A DNA stretch of 64,000 bases, taken from an uncultured Helicobacter sp. (lineage in GTDB: Bacteria > Campylobacterota > Campylobacteria > Campylobacterales > Helicobacteraceae). Positions 27,449 through 35,435 of the stretch are shown in pieces; positions within the stretch are counted from its first letter, which is position 1; each line of letters begins with the position of its first letter. The notes below the pieces were generated by a model that did no database searches, was not told where the DNA came from, and saw nothing but the letters and a program-made list of their open reading frames with translations. The stretch covers positions 1 to 64,000 of the forward strand of contig NZ_CALBGN010000019.1 in assembly GCF_937893305.1 (NCBI RefSeq), written 5' to 3'. The translations under genes were made by a program, and so were the position numbers.

Positions 27449-28194
27449 TACACAAAATCACAGATTTTTCTAACACTTCCTTTTAAAAAGATTCTATTAT
27501 CTTGCTCTCTTAAGAATAGCTCTTCGTTGCTTGCAGGCTTAAAACAGCAGGGGTTGGAAACTTTTTGTATTGCCTTAAGATAATAAAACATTGCCGCCAT
27601 TCCGGTCCCACACGCTAATGTTTCATCCTCTACACCTCTCTCAAAAGTCCTAGCCCTAACGCAATCTTTTTCTAATGTTGCAACATTTACATTTGCATCA
27701 TATTTATGGCGCAAAGCACGCAATTCTTCTTTGTTTAAACGCGCATTTTCACACACTAAATGTGGCACTCCCGTATCAATAAGCCACCAATTTATGCCAT
27801 ATTCTTGGATATTTTTTTGTAAAACCTTCGCTTGTGTTAATGCACTCTCTACTAAAATTTTGGATTCCAAGTCTATAAAAATTTCCGCATTAATTACCCC
27901 AGCACCTGTTAAAAATCTCTGCGTATTTGAAGCAAGTCTAAAATCCCTTGCATACAAAGCAGCTGCTCTACTTCCATTGCCGCACATTTTTGCAACACTT
28001 CCATCAGCATTATAAAACTCCCATTCAAAATCATAAGTTGTATGTGGCTTTAAGATAATCAGCCCATCTGCACCAACCCCCTCTTGTCTATGGCAAATTT
28101 TTTTTGCAAATTCCCTCCAAGCATTTTCTTGGAATTTAAAGGTATGCGTTAAAATAAAATCATTTCCACTTGCAGAATATTTACTAAAAAACAT
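27445..28194 (-). CDS. dapF: Diaminopimelate epimerase
   Basis: 249 residues. It converts LL- to meso-diaminopimelate for lysine and peptidoglycan. Both catalytic cysteines are in their motifs: MCGNGSRAAALYA and LACGTGMAAMFY. The N-terminus FSKYSASGNDFIL is typical. Slightly shorter than the common ~275. Its end meets dgkA from the other strand. Confidence 0.95.
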   Translation of the reverse strand: MFFSKYSASGNDFILTHTFKFQENAWREFAKKICHRQEGVGADGLIILKPHTTYDFEWEFYNADGSVAKMCGNGSRAAALYARDFRLASNTQRFLTGAGVINAEIFIDLESKILVESALTQAKVLQKNIQEYGINWWLIDTGVPHLVCENARLNKEELRALRHKYDANVNVATLEKDCVRARTFERGVEDETLACGTGMAAMFYYLKAIQKVSNPCCFKPASNEELFLREQDNRIFLKGSVRKICDFVY

Positions 28195-28260
28195 TGGAAT
28201 CCTTTTTGTTTTTCAAAAAGTCTTTATTGCCCCCAAAGGGGAAAGAGAAATTAAGAGAGT

Positions 28261-29016
28261 TTAGCCAAGAAGTGCGTCTAGGCGATTTTGGAGATATTTT
28301 GTATTGAAAGAATTTGCATAAAGTGTTGCGTTTTCTTTGAGTTTGGCACTATTTAATTGATTGTAATTTTCCGCAACATCATCTTTCATCAAACCACCTT
28401 CGGCAGCTTTTAAATTCACAATAGTATTCATACTTGCATTAACCCCAGATTGGATTCCATTCATTGCAGAACCGATATTTGCACGCTCCATATTCACACG
28501 CTCAATAAAGCTTAAAATACTTTGCTGATTATTCACGCTTAAGCCTGCAACATTTGGTGCTTGCATATTAATGCTCTCTGTTCCATTTCCTGTTACAAAG
28601 CTCATTTGTCCGCCAAAAACATTTTTTCCATTAAAAACTGCTTGACTTGTCGCATCTTGCATAGATTGCGTTAGAGCACTTGCTTCACTCTCAATCATTG
28701 CTCTTTGATCGCTATTTAATGCAGGATTTCCAAGAGCCACAGAGAGCTCATTCATACGAATTGCGGAATCTGTAATATTTGAAAGTGTCGCATCAGCAAT
28801 TTGCATTACACCTAGAGCATCATTTGCATTCCTTACGCCTTGGCTCATTGAGTTTGCTTGTGCTAAAAGCGCATTAGCAATAGCCAAGCTTGCACCATCT
28901 GTAGCTTCAAGAGGGCGTGGAGAAGCAATTTTCTTTAATGCGTCTTTTTCTTCTTCTTTTGCTTTCTTTAGATTGATTAAACTTTCATTTGTGCTTTGTG
29001 AATTGCCAATTTTCAT
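28261..29016 (-). CDS. Short flagellin-like secreted protein (FlaC type)
   Basis: 251 residues, about half the size of the major flagellins. It keeps the D0/D1-like N- and C-terminal helical regions (NALLAQANSMSQGVRNANDALGVMQ, cut here to NALLAQANSMSQGVRNANDA; and IERVNMERANIGSAMNGIQS) but has only a short middle, so it lacks the surface-exposed variable domain. Campylobacter FlaC has this size and is secreted through the flagellar export apparatus instead of building filament; that is the closest match I know. AAGGAG precedes the ATG. A sigma-54 promoter lies 50-67 bases upstream. A weak hairpin (CCCC-TTT-GGGG, 28231-28241) follows the stop. Confidence 0.8.
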   Translation of the reverse strand: MKIGNSQSTNESLINLKKAKEEEKDALKKIASPRPLEATDGASLAIANALLAQANSMSQGVRNANDALGVMQIADATLSNITDSAIRMNELSVALGNPALNSDQRAMIESEASALTQSMQDATSQAVFNGKNVFGGQMSFVTGNGTESINMQAPNVAGLSVNNQQSILSFIERVNMERANIGSAMNGIQSGVNASMNTIVNLKAAEGGLMKDDVAENYNQLNSAKLKENATLYANSFNTKYLQNRLDALLG

Positions 29017-29066
29017 TTTATCTCCTTAATTTTGATTAAATTTGCATCCTTGCGCTTTCAAAAATA

Positions 29067-29083
29067 CAAGCACTTTGCGTTCC
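29067..29083 (-). promoter_or_regulatory. Sigma-54 (RpoN) promoter of the short flagellin gene
   Basis: The minus strand reads GGAACGCAAAGTGCTTG, fitting the epsilonproteobacterial consensus GGAA-N6-TTGCTT. The invariant GG and GC are 10 bases apart as required. The predicted start of transcription is near 29059, about 43 bases before the ATG at 29016. It sits just after the accC stop codon. Confidence 0.82.
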
Positions 29084-29086
29084 ACT

Positions 29087-30457
29087 TTATTCCTTTTTTG
29101 CAGAATCATTAGCCATTTTTTGTTCCAAATATTTGGTATGGATAACTCCTCTTTTAAAATCGTCATTTTTCATCATTTCTTTATGAAATGCTATGGTTGT
29201 TTTAATGCCCTCTACACAAAACTCATCTAATGCCCTAGACATCCTAGCAATCGCCTCATCACGATTGCGCCCCCACACAATGAGTTTTCCAATCATAGAA
29301 TCATAAAACATTGGCACAACATAACCTGCATACGCGTGACTATCAATACGCACATTATTACCACCAGGTACGATCCATTTTGTGATTTTCCCTGCAGAAG
29401 GATAGAATTTCACAGGATCTTCAGCAGTAATTCTACATTCAATCGCACAGCCGCTAAAACTTATGGAATCCTGTTTTGGAAGCTCCTTGCCCTCAGCGAC
29501 ATTAACCATTAATTCAATAATATCCAAGCCACTTACTAATTCACTAACTGGGTGTTCCACTTGCAATCTTGTATTCATTTCCATAAAGTAGAAATTTTGA
29601 TCAGAATCCAATAAAAATTCATAAGTTCCAGCACCTACATATTTAATCGCCTTTGTAGCAGTAATTGCGGTTTGCAACAATCTTTCACGCGTTCTTGGCT
29701 CAAGTGTAGGAGCAGGAGATTCTTCAATCAACTTTTGATGGCGTCTTTGCAAAGAACAATCTCTCTCTCCAATATGCAAAACATTTCCGTGTTTATCTGC
29801 AAGAATTTGCACTTCAATATGCTTTGGTTTATCAATAAACTTCTCCATATAAATTGTGCCATCACCAAATGCACTAATTGCTTCAGATTCTGCAGCCAGA
29901 TAGGCATTAAACATATTTTCTTCATTTTCTACAATACGCATTCCGCGCCCACCACCACCTGCCGCTGCTTTTAAAATCACAGGATAGCCAATCTCTTTTG
30001 CAAGTTTAATAGCTTGCTCTTTGGATTCCACTGCTCCATCACTTCCAGGGACTACTGGAACACCTGCATTTTTCATTACCTCTTTTGCCTTACTTTTATC
30101 ACTCATTAGCACCATAACATCAGGTGTTGGACCAATAAACTCAATGCCGTGATGGTTACAAATCTCCACAAAATTTTGATTCTCACTTAAAAATCCATAT
30201 CCGGGAAAAATCGCATCTGCCTTAAAGAGTTCTGCAGCAGAGATGATTGCTGGGATATTTAAATAACTCTCACTAGACTTATCCCCGCCAATACAAACTT
30301 TAGCATCTGCTAAATCCAAATAATGTGCATCTTTATCTGCTGTGGAATAAACAGCAATTGCTTTCTTGCCCATTTCCTTAATTGTGCGGATTGCCCTTAG
30401 AGCAATTTCTCCACGATTTGCAATTAAAATAGTGTGAATCTCTTTTTGCAAAGACAT
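29087..30457 (-). CDS. accC: Acetyl-CoA carboxylase, biotin carboxylase subunit
   Basis: 456 residues. ATP-dependent carboxylation of biotin on AccB, first step of fatty acid synthesis. ATP-grasp landmarks: ILIANRGEIALRAIRTIKEM at the start, KAAAGGGGRGMRIV (glycine-rich loop), RDCSLQRRHQKLIEESPAP, and FYFMEMNTRLQVEHPVSE. It overlaps accB's end by one base, the usual accB-accC order. Confidence 0.98.
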   Translation of the reverse strand: MSLQKEIHTILIANRGEIALRAIRTIKEMGKKAIAVYSTADKDAHYLDLADAKVCIGGDKSSESYLNIPAIISAAELFKADAIFPGYGFLSENQNFVEICNHHGIEFIGPTPDVMVLMSDKSKAKEVMKNAGVPVVPGSDGAVESKEQAIKLAKEIGYPVILKAAAGGGGRGMRIVENEENMFNAYLAAESEAISAFGDGTIYMEKFIDKPKHIEVQILADKHGNVLHIGERDCSLQRRHQKLIEESPAPTLEPRTRERLLQTAITATKAIKYVGAGTYEFLLDSDQNFYFMEMNTRLQVEHPVSELVSGLDIIELMVNVAEGKELPKQDSISFSGCAIECRITAEDPVKFYPSAGKITKWIVPGGNNVRIDSHAYAGYVVPMFYDSMIGKLIVWGRNRDEAIARMSRALDEFCVEGIKTTIAFHKEMMKNDDFKRGVIHTKYLEQKMANDSAKKE

Positions 30458-30915
30458 TAGAGTTTCTCCACAACAAATAAAGGAGAATTATACTCCACAG
30501 GTTGCGCATCATTTGGGATAATCTCTACAATCTTACAATCAAATTCTGCTTCAATTTCATTCATAATTTTCATTGCTTCAATAATCCCTAGCGTTTGCCC
30601 TTTTTTCACCTTATCGCCTACATTTACATAAGCAGGAGCATTTGGAGATGGGCAACGATAGAATGTCCCAACCATTGGAGAATTGATTGTATCACCACTT
30701 GGTGTTGCTGCAGCTGGGGCAGAAGCCACAGGAGCAGTTTGCGGAAGGCTTTGTGTTGTTGGAGCCGGAGTAGCTTGCACAACAGGTGCGCTAACACTCA
30801 CACCACTCATCCCTTTTTCAAGTTTAATTTGCATTGTATCTTGTGCGATACTCAAACGATTTAGAGTGCTTGCATCAAAGATTTTGATTAGCTCTTTAAT
30901 ATCTTTAAAATCCAT
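30457..30915 (-). CDS. accB: Biotin carboxyl carrier protein
   Basis: 152 residues. N-terminal domain, a flexible Ala/Pro/Thr/Gln linker (residues ~38-72), then the biotinyl domain with the modified lysine in IEAMKIMNEIEAEF. It carries carboxybiotin between AccC and the carboxyltransferase. Divergent from dcd across a 77-base region. Confidence 0.97.
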   Translation of the reverse strand: MDFKDIKELIKIFDASTLNRLSIAQDTMQIKLEKGMSGVSVSAPVVQATPAPTTQSLPQTAPVASAPAAATPSGDTINSPMVGTFYRCPSPNAPAYVNVGDKVKKGQTLGIIEAMKIMNEIEAEFDCKIVEIIPNDAQPVEYNSPLFVVEKL

Positions 30916-30946
30916 TTAAAAGCCTTTAACTTTGTTTTGAGTTTGT

Positions 30947-30952
30947 TATAAT
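30947..30952 (+). promoter_or_regulatory. -10 box of dcd
   Basis: A perfect TATAAT lies 41 bases before the dcd ATG, in the context GTTTGTTATAAT, close to that before tpiA. No clear -35 is seen. Confidence 0.6.
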
Positions 30953-30992
30953 ATCATATTTACATAAAATAATCACTTAGCTAAGGAATAAA

Positions 30993-31553
30993 ATGGGTTT
31001 AAAAGAAGATACTTGGATTAGAAAAATGGCAATTGAACACACAATGATTGATCCCTTTTGTGAAAATCAAGTAGGTAAGGGTGTTGTAAGCTATGGATTA
31101 TCAAGCTATGGTTATGATATTCGTGTGAGCAATGAGTTTAAAATCTTTACAAATATTAATGCAATGGTTGTTGATCCAAAAAATTTTGATGCGGCAAATG
31201 TTGTGGATTTTATCGGAGATGTCTGCATTGTACCGCCAAACTCCTTTGCGCTTGCAAGAACAATAGAATATTTTAAGATTCCACGCAATATTTTAGCAAT
31301 CTGTCTTGGAAAAAGCACCTATGCAAGATGTGGGATTATCGTTAATGTTACACCTTTTGAGCCAGAATTTGAAGGACATATTACTATTGAAATTTCAAAC
31401 ACGACGCCTTTACCTGCAAAAATCTATGCCAACGAAGGAATAGCGCAAGTGTTATTTTTAGAAGGAGATAGAGATTGTGAAGTTAGCTACAAAGACAAAA
31501 AGGGTAAATATCAAGAACAAAAAGGTATTACGCTACCTAGAATCCTAAAATAA
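30993..31553 (+). CDS. dcd: dCTP deaminase
   Basis: 186 residues. It deaminates dCTP to dUTP, feeding dTTP synthesis. The central signature is intact: CLGKSTYARCGIIVNVTP, then FEPEFEGHITIEISN with the catalytic Glu. VSYGLSSYGYDIRVSNEF near the start is also typical. Preceded by AAGGA. It ends in a strong hairpin shared with the FUSC gene. Confidence 0.96.
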   Translation: MGLKEDTWIRKMAIEHTMIDPFCENQVGKGVVSYGLSSYGYDIRVSNEFKIFTNINAMVVDPKNFDAANVVDFIGDVCIVPPNSFALARTIEYFKIPRNILAICLGKSTYARCGIIVNVTPFEPEFEGHITIEISNTTPLPAKIYANEGIAQVLFLEGDRDCEVSYKDKKGKYQEQKGITLPRILK

Positions 31554-31556
31554 ACT

Positions 31557-31590
31557 AAAGTTGGAATCTAAAATTTTGGATTCCAACTTT
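31557..31590. terminator. Bidirectional hairpin between dcd and the FUSC gene
   Basis: AAAGTTGGAATC (31557-31568) pairs perfectly over 12 bases with GATTCCAACTTT (31579-31590) around a 10-base AT loop. It lies 3 bases after the dcd stop and touches the stop of the convergent gene. The stem core is an inverted pair of the overrepresented hexamer GGAATC/GATTCC. Confidence 0.75.
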
Positions 31591-32668
31591 ACTCTGCGCT
31601 AATCCACTTAAACACAATCTTTCTAGCAATACTCTCTAAGACTTTACGCAATGCACTCCAATGCATAAGAGCCCCTCCAAGCAATCCAATTATGCTACCA
31701 ATTACAATATCCAAAATCCTAGCTTGAATAATCACATTTGGATTATATTGCATAAAATTACTCACTTCTGCCAAATAAGTAGAATAAGGCGTTAAAAATA
31801 CCATTGATAATGCGTAATTACGCACCACCGTATATTCCGCAAAAAACATTAAAACCATCATCAAAAGTGCAAACTCAATCGCACCAAAGGTAAAGTGCAA
31901 TAAAAAATATGCCAAGCTAACCCCAGCAATCGTGCCTAAAATTCTTTGAAGTTGTTTAATCCAAATTTGCTTAAAAGTAACAGCTGTCATCACTGCTGCA
32001 CAACTAATCCCCACCCAATATCCACGATCAAGCTCCAAATAACTCTGCAAAAACATCGCAAAACCCACAAAAAAAGCAATGATTATAGGATCGATCACAA
32101 TCACTCCAAACCCAAACTCTCCAATTTTTGGAATTGGTTTAATTGCACGCTTAAACACATAAATCACACTTAGTGCATACAAAAGCACCATCACATTAGC
32201 AACCATCGTTCCAAGTGCTACAAGTCCGATAGCCATAGGATAATCTCGCACTTCAAAAGGGATGTAAGTCCCAAGAATCGTAGCAAAAGTAAAGAAAAAA
32301 AATCCCGGTGCTCCAATGCTAAAATACCGCACTACTTGCGCACTTACAAGCGTTACTCCAAAGACAATCAATGGAATAAACTGCGGAAAAATCTGTCCTA
32401 CAAGCCCTAAAGTAAAAGACACTATAATCCCAAACGCACAAGACATACTTAAAATCATTTTATGATAAATAGGGGTATCTGGAACATAAAGAAAAATCAT
32501 TGCTCCAATCACAGCAACAAGTCCAAAATCCGGACGCCCAATAAATGTTGCAATGAACAAAATTATCGCCACGCCAAGTCCAGCAAAAAATGGCATCTGC
32601 CAAGATCTATCACTTTGATTCCAAGTAAAAATTAATCCCAAGTCTTTTTTAATTTTTTCAAGCATCAT
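31589..32668 (-). CDS. FUSC-family inner-membrane protein
   Basis: 359 residues with about ten predicted membrane helices in two groups separated by a short loop with KRAIKPIPKIGEFG. The second group has RGYWVGISCAAVMT and the IWIKQLQRILGTIAGVSLAY segment that marks the FUSC/YccS-like (fusaric acid resistance) domain. Such proteins are presumed aromatic acid or toxic compound exporters; the substrate is unknown. It is alone on this strand, divergent from tpiA. Confidence 0.72.
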   Translation of the reverse strand: MMLEKIKKDLGLIFTWNQSDRSWQMPFFAGLGVAIILFIATFIGRPDFGLVAVIGAMIFLYVPDTPIYHKMILSMSCAFGIIVSFTLGLVGQIFPQFIPLIVFGVTLVSAQVVRYFSIGAPGFFFFTFATILGTYIPFEVRDYPMAIGLVALGTMVANVMVLLYALSVIYVFKRAIKPIPKIGEFGFGVIVIDPIIIAFFVGFAMFLQSYLELDRGYWVGISCAAVMTAVTFKQIWIKQLQRILGTIAGVSLAYFLLHFTFGAIEFALLMMVLMFFAEYTVVRNYALSMVFLTPYSTYLAEVSNFMQYNPNVIIQARILDIVIGSIIGLLGGALMHWSALRKVLESIARKIVFKWISAE

Positions 32669-32732
32669 AAATGCCTTACGCTAAAGTTTTTCACATTATA
32701 GCCAACTTTTAGGATTCTCCTGTGAGTTTTGT

Positions 32733-32738
32733 TATAAT
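32733..32738 (+). promoter_or_regulatory. -10 box of tpiA
   Basis: TATAAT in the context GAGTTTTGTTATAAT lies 33 bases before the tpiA ATG. The surrounding 14 bases closely resemble the dcd promoter. Confidence 0.6.
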
Positions 32739-32765
32739 ACTTCTTAAAGTTTAAGGAATTTTTTT

Positions 32766-33467
32766 ATGAAAATCATCGCAAGTAATTTTAAAACAAATCA
32801 CACAAGAAAAAGCACTCAAGAGTTTTGTGCTGCATTGGAATCTTTTTTATCCGCACATAAAAATCCTAATAAAGTCGCTCTTTTTCCTTCTGCTACGGCA
32901 CTTTTAAATAATGCTTTTAAGCATTTTTCAATCGGGGCGCAAAATGCGTATTTTGCAAAATCTGGATCTTTTACAGGTGAAATAGGTTTAGAACAATTAG
33001 AAGAATTTCACATTAAATCTTTACTTATAGGGCATAGTGAAAGGCGTGATTTAGGAGAAAATCAAGCATTTTGCGCACAAAAATTTGCATATTTTTCTAA
33101 ACAAAATTTTGAGATTTTTTACTGCATAGGAGAGAGTTTAGAGACTAAGAATAAGGGTTTAGATTCCACATTAGCCTTTTTAGAATCACAATTTGCAGGG
33201 ATTGATTTAAATTATCCTAAACTCATCATTGCTTATGAGCCAATTTGGGCTATTGGAAGTGGAGTTAGTGCAACCTTAGAAGAAATCACACAAATCCACA
33301 CGCACTTAAAGCAAAAATTAGGTAGAATTCCGCTTCTTTATGGCGGAAGTGTGAAGCCTGAAAATGCACGCAAAATCTTAAGTTTAGACGGCGTAGATGG
33401 CGTGCTTATAGGCAGTGCAAGCTGGGAACTAGAAAGCTTTTGTCAGATTTTAGAAAATTCATTTTAA
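32766..33467 (+). CDS. tpiA: Triosephosphate isomerase
   Basis: 233 residues, short for the family (~250) but typical of epsilonproteobacteria. It interconverts DHAP and glyceraldehyde 3-phosphate. Active site parts are present: Lys in ASNFKTNHT, His in LLIGHSERRDLG, Glu in IIAYEPIWAIGSG, phosphate loop LYGGSVKPEN. It leads a plus-strand series tpiA-fabI-fliQ-murB with gaps of 10 bases or so. Confidence 0.96.
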   Translation: MKIIASNFKTNHTRKSTQEFCAALESFLSAHKNPNKVALFPSATALLNNAFKHFSIGAQNAYFAKSGSFTGEIGLEQLEEFHIKSLLIGHSERRDLGENQAFCAQKFAYFSKQNFEIFYCIGESLETKNKGLDSTLAFLESQFAGIDLNYPKLIIAYEPIWAIGSGVSATLEEITQIHTHLKQKLGRIPLLYGGSVKPENARKILSLDGVDGVLIGSASWELESFCQILENSF

Positions 33468-33477
33468 AGGTCAAATT

Positions 33478-34299
33478 ATGATTATGAAAGGCAAGAAAGG
33501 GCTAATTGTTGGTGTTGCAAATAACAAATCTATCGCTTATGGGATCACAAAGGCGTGCAAAGAACAAGGTGCAACCCTTGCTTTAACCTATATGAACGAA
33601 CAAATACAAAAACGCGTGCTTCCTATTGCTGAAGAAATTGGCTGTGGGGCGTATGTATATGAACTTGATGTTAGTAAAAAAGAGCATTTTGCCACTTTAA
33701 GAGAGCAGATCAAAAAAGACTTTGGCAAGCTTGATTTTTTAGTGCATAGTGTTGCATTTGCCCCCAAAGAAGCTTTAGATGGTAGTTTTTTAGAAACTTC
33801 TAAAGAAGCATTTAATCTTGCTATGGAAGTTTCTGTGTATTCTCTTATTGAATTATGCCGTGAATTAGAGCCTGTTTTAAACACAAATGCTTCGATTCTT
33901 ACACTTAGCTATTTAGGGGCAGTAAAACATGTAGCACATTACAATGTAATGGGGGTAGCAAAAGCCGCATTAGAGTCTAGCGTGCGTTACTTAGCGCACG
34001 ATTTAGGGCATAAAGGAATCCGTGTTAATGCAATTTCAGCTGGACCAATTAGAACGCTTGCTGCAAGTGGAATTGGAGATTTTAGATTTATCTTAAAATG
34101 GAATGAAGCAAATGCGCCATTACGCAAAAATGTTGGAATTGAAGAAGTTGGAAATTCAGCAATGTATCTTCTCTCTCCACTTGCAAGTGCTGTTACAGGA
34201 GAAATTCATTATGTAGATTGCGGTTATAATATTATGGGAATGGCCGCTATTACAGAAAAAGATGGCAAAGCTAGTATGGTTTGGGATTCTATTAAATAA
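33478..34299 (+). CDS. fabI: Enoyl-ACP reductase FabI
   Basis: 273 residues. NADH-dependent last step of fatty acid elongation and the triclosan target. It shows GLIVGVANNKSIAYGIT at the start, LVHSVAFAPKEAL, catalytic Tyr and Lys in HYNVMGVAKAALESSVRYLA (Y-x6-K), and AISAGPIRTLAASGI. A second ATG two codons on is possible. In H. pylori too, fabI follows tpiA. Confidence 0.97.
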   Translation: MIMKGKKGLIVGVANNKSIAYGITKACKEQGATLALTYMNEQIQKRVLPIAEEIGCGAYVYELDVSKKEHFATLREQIKKDFGKLDFLVHSVAFAPKEALDGSFLETSKEAFNLAMEVSVYSLIELCRELEPVLNTNASILTLSYLGAVKHVAHYNVMGVAKAALESSVRYLAHDLGHKGIRVNAISAGPIRTLAASGIGDFRFILKWNEANAPLRKNVGIEEVGNSAMYLLSPLASAVTGEIHYVDCGYNIMGMAAITEKDGKASMVWDSIK

Positions 34300-34310
34300 G
34301 GGCAAATCTT

Positions 34311-34577
34311 ATGGAAGCGCAACTAATGAATCTTGCTATTGAAACTTATAAAATCACATTGATTTTATCGCTTCCAATGCTCCTTGTTGGACTTGTTGTT
34401 GGACTTATGATTAGTATTTTTCAAGCCACAACACAGATTAATGAAATGACGCTTACCTTTGTGCCAAAAATTTTAGCCGTTATTGTTGTGATTATTTTTA
34501 CAATGCCTTGGATGTTAAATATGCTAATGGATTTTACTGCACGCATTTTTAAAATGATGCCCACTTTTTTGTTTTAA
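34311..34577 (+). CDS. fliQ: Flagellar export protein FliQ
   Basis: 88 residues, two membrane helices (ILSLPMLLVGLVVGLMISIF and ILAVIVVIIFTMPWMLNML) with the conserved linker QATTQINEMTLTFVPK. Part of the FliPQR export gate of the flagellar type III apparatus. Its stop overlaps the ATG of murB (TAATG). Confidence 0.96.
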   Translation: MEAQLMNLAIETYKITLILSLPMLLVGLVVGLMISIFQATTQINEMTLTFVPKILAVIVVIIFTMPWMLNMLMDFTARIFKMMPTFLF

Positions 34578-35398
34578 TGCTACAAAAAATCATTGATTTT
34601 TCGCAATACACAAGCGTTAAAATCGGCTCAATCCAACCCCTAAACTATATAGAATTACCTGAAGATTATGATAATCTTTTACAGGCTAATCTACCTATCC
34701 ATATCATCGGCAAAGCAAATAATCTCCTAATTTCTCCAAATGCAAGCAACTTAGTAGCACTTAGTAAAAACTTTGATTACATTAAGGATTTAGGAGATTG
34801 TTTAGAAGTGGGTGCGGCAACACCTAGTGGCAAGCTATTTTCTTATGCAAAACGCCATAATTTAAGTGGTTTTGAAATCTTATCTAAGCTACCTGGAAGT
34901 ATAGGTGGAATCATTAAAATGAACGCCGGGTTAAAAACTTATGAAATTAAAGATGTTTTAGATGGAATCTTAATTTTAGATTCCAATGTCAAACTAAAGT
35001 TTAAAGGCGTGAAATCTCTTGGGTTAAAGTATCGTAAAAGCGAAATTTCAGAACTTGTTTTTGCAGGTATTTTTAAAAAACAAATTGGCTTTAATTCAGA
35101 TCTTGTAGAAGTTTTTACTAAAATGCGTGCAAATCAACCAAAAGAACCTAGTTTTGGGAGTTGCTTTAAGAATCCTAAGGGCAATTTTGCTGGTGCATTA
35201 ATTGAACAAGCAGGATTAAAGGGCATAAAATTTGGCAAAAATAAAAGCTTAATGTTTAGCCAAATTCACGCAAATTTTCTAGTTAATCTTGGCAATTCTT
35301 GCTTTGAAGAAACCCTAGATTTAATCCATTTAGCAAAAGAAAAAGTCTATATGGAATCCAAAATCACCTTAGAAGAGGAAGTGCAAATTATTCAATAA
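34577..35398 (+). CDS. murB: UDP-N-acetylmuramate dehydrogenase
   Basis: 273 residues, the compact form of epsilonproteobacteria. It reduces UDP-GlcNAc-enolpyruvate to UDP-MurNAc with NADPH and FAD. FAD loop IIGKANNLLIS, KLPGSIGGIIKMNAG, catalytic Ser in FGSCFKNP, AGALIEQAGLKG, and the C-terminal Glu in LEEEVQII. Coupled to fliQ by a TAATG overlap. Confidence 0.95.
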   Translation: MLQKIIDFSQYTSVKIGSIQPLNYIELPEDYDNLLQANLPIHIIGKANNLLISPNASNLVALSKNFDYIKDLGDCLEVGAATPSGKLFSYAKRHNLSGFEILSKLPGSIGGIIKMNAGLKTYEIKDVLDGILILDSNVKLKFKGVKSLGLKYRKSEISELVFAGIFKKQIGFNSDLVEVFTKMRANQPKEPSFGSCFKNPKGNFAGALIEQAGLKGIKFGKNKSLMFSQIHANFLVNLGNSCFEETLDLIHLAKEKVYMESKITLEEEVQIIQ

Positions 35399-35424
35399 AT
35401 TTTATTTTTCAACAAAATAAAATT
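35398..35424. terminator. AT-only hairpin between convergent murB and rfbB
   Basis: AATTTTATTTT (35398-35408) pairs perfectly with AAAATAAAATT (35414-35424) around TCAAC. It starts in the murB stop codon and ends 11 bases before the rfbB stop, so it could end transcripts from both sides, though an all-AT stem is weak. Confidence 0.45.
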
Positions 35425-35435
35425 CTCTAAACTCT

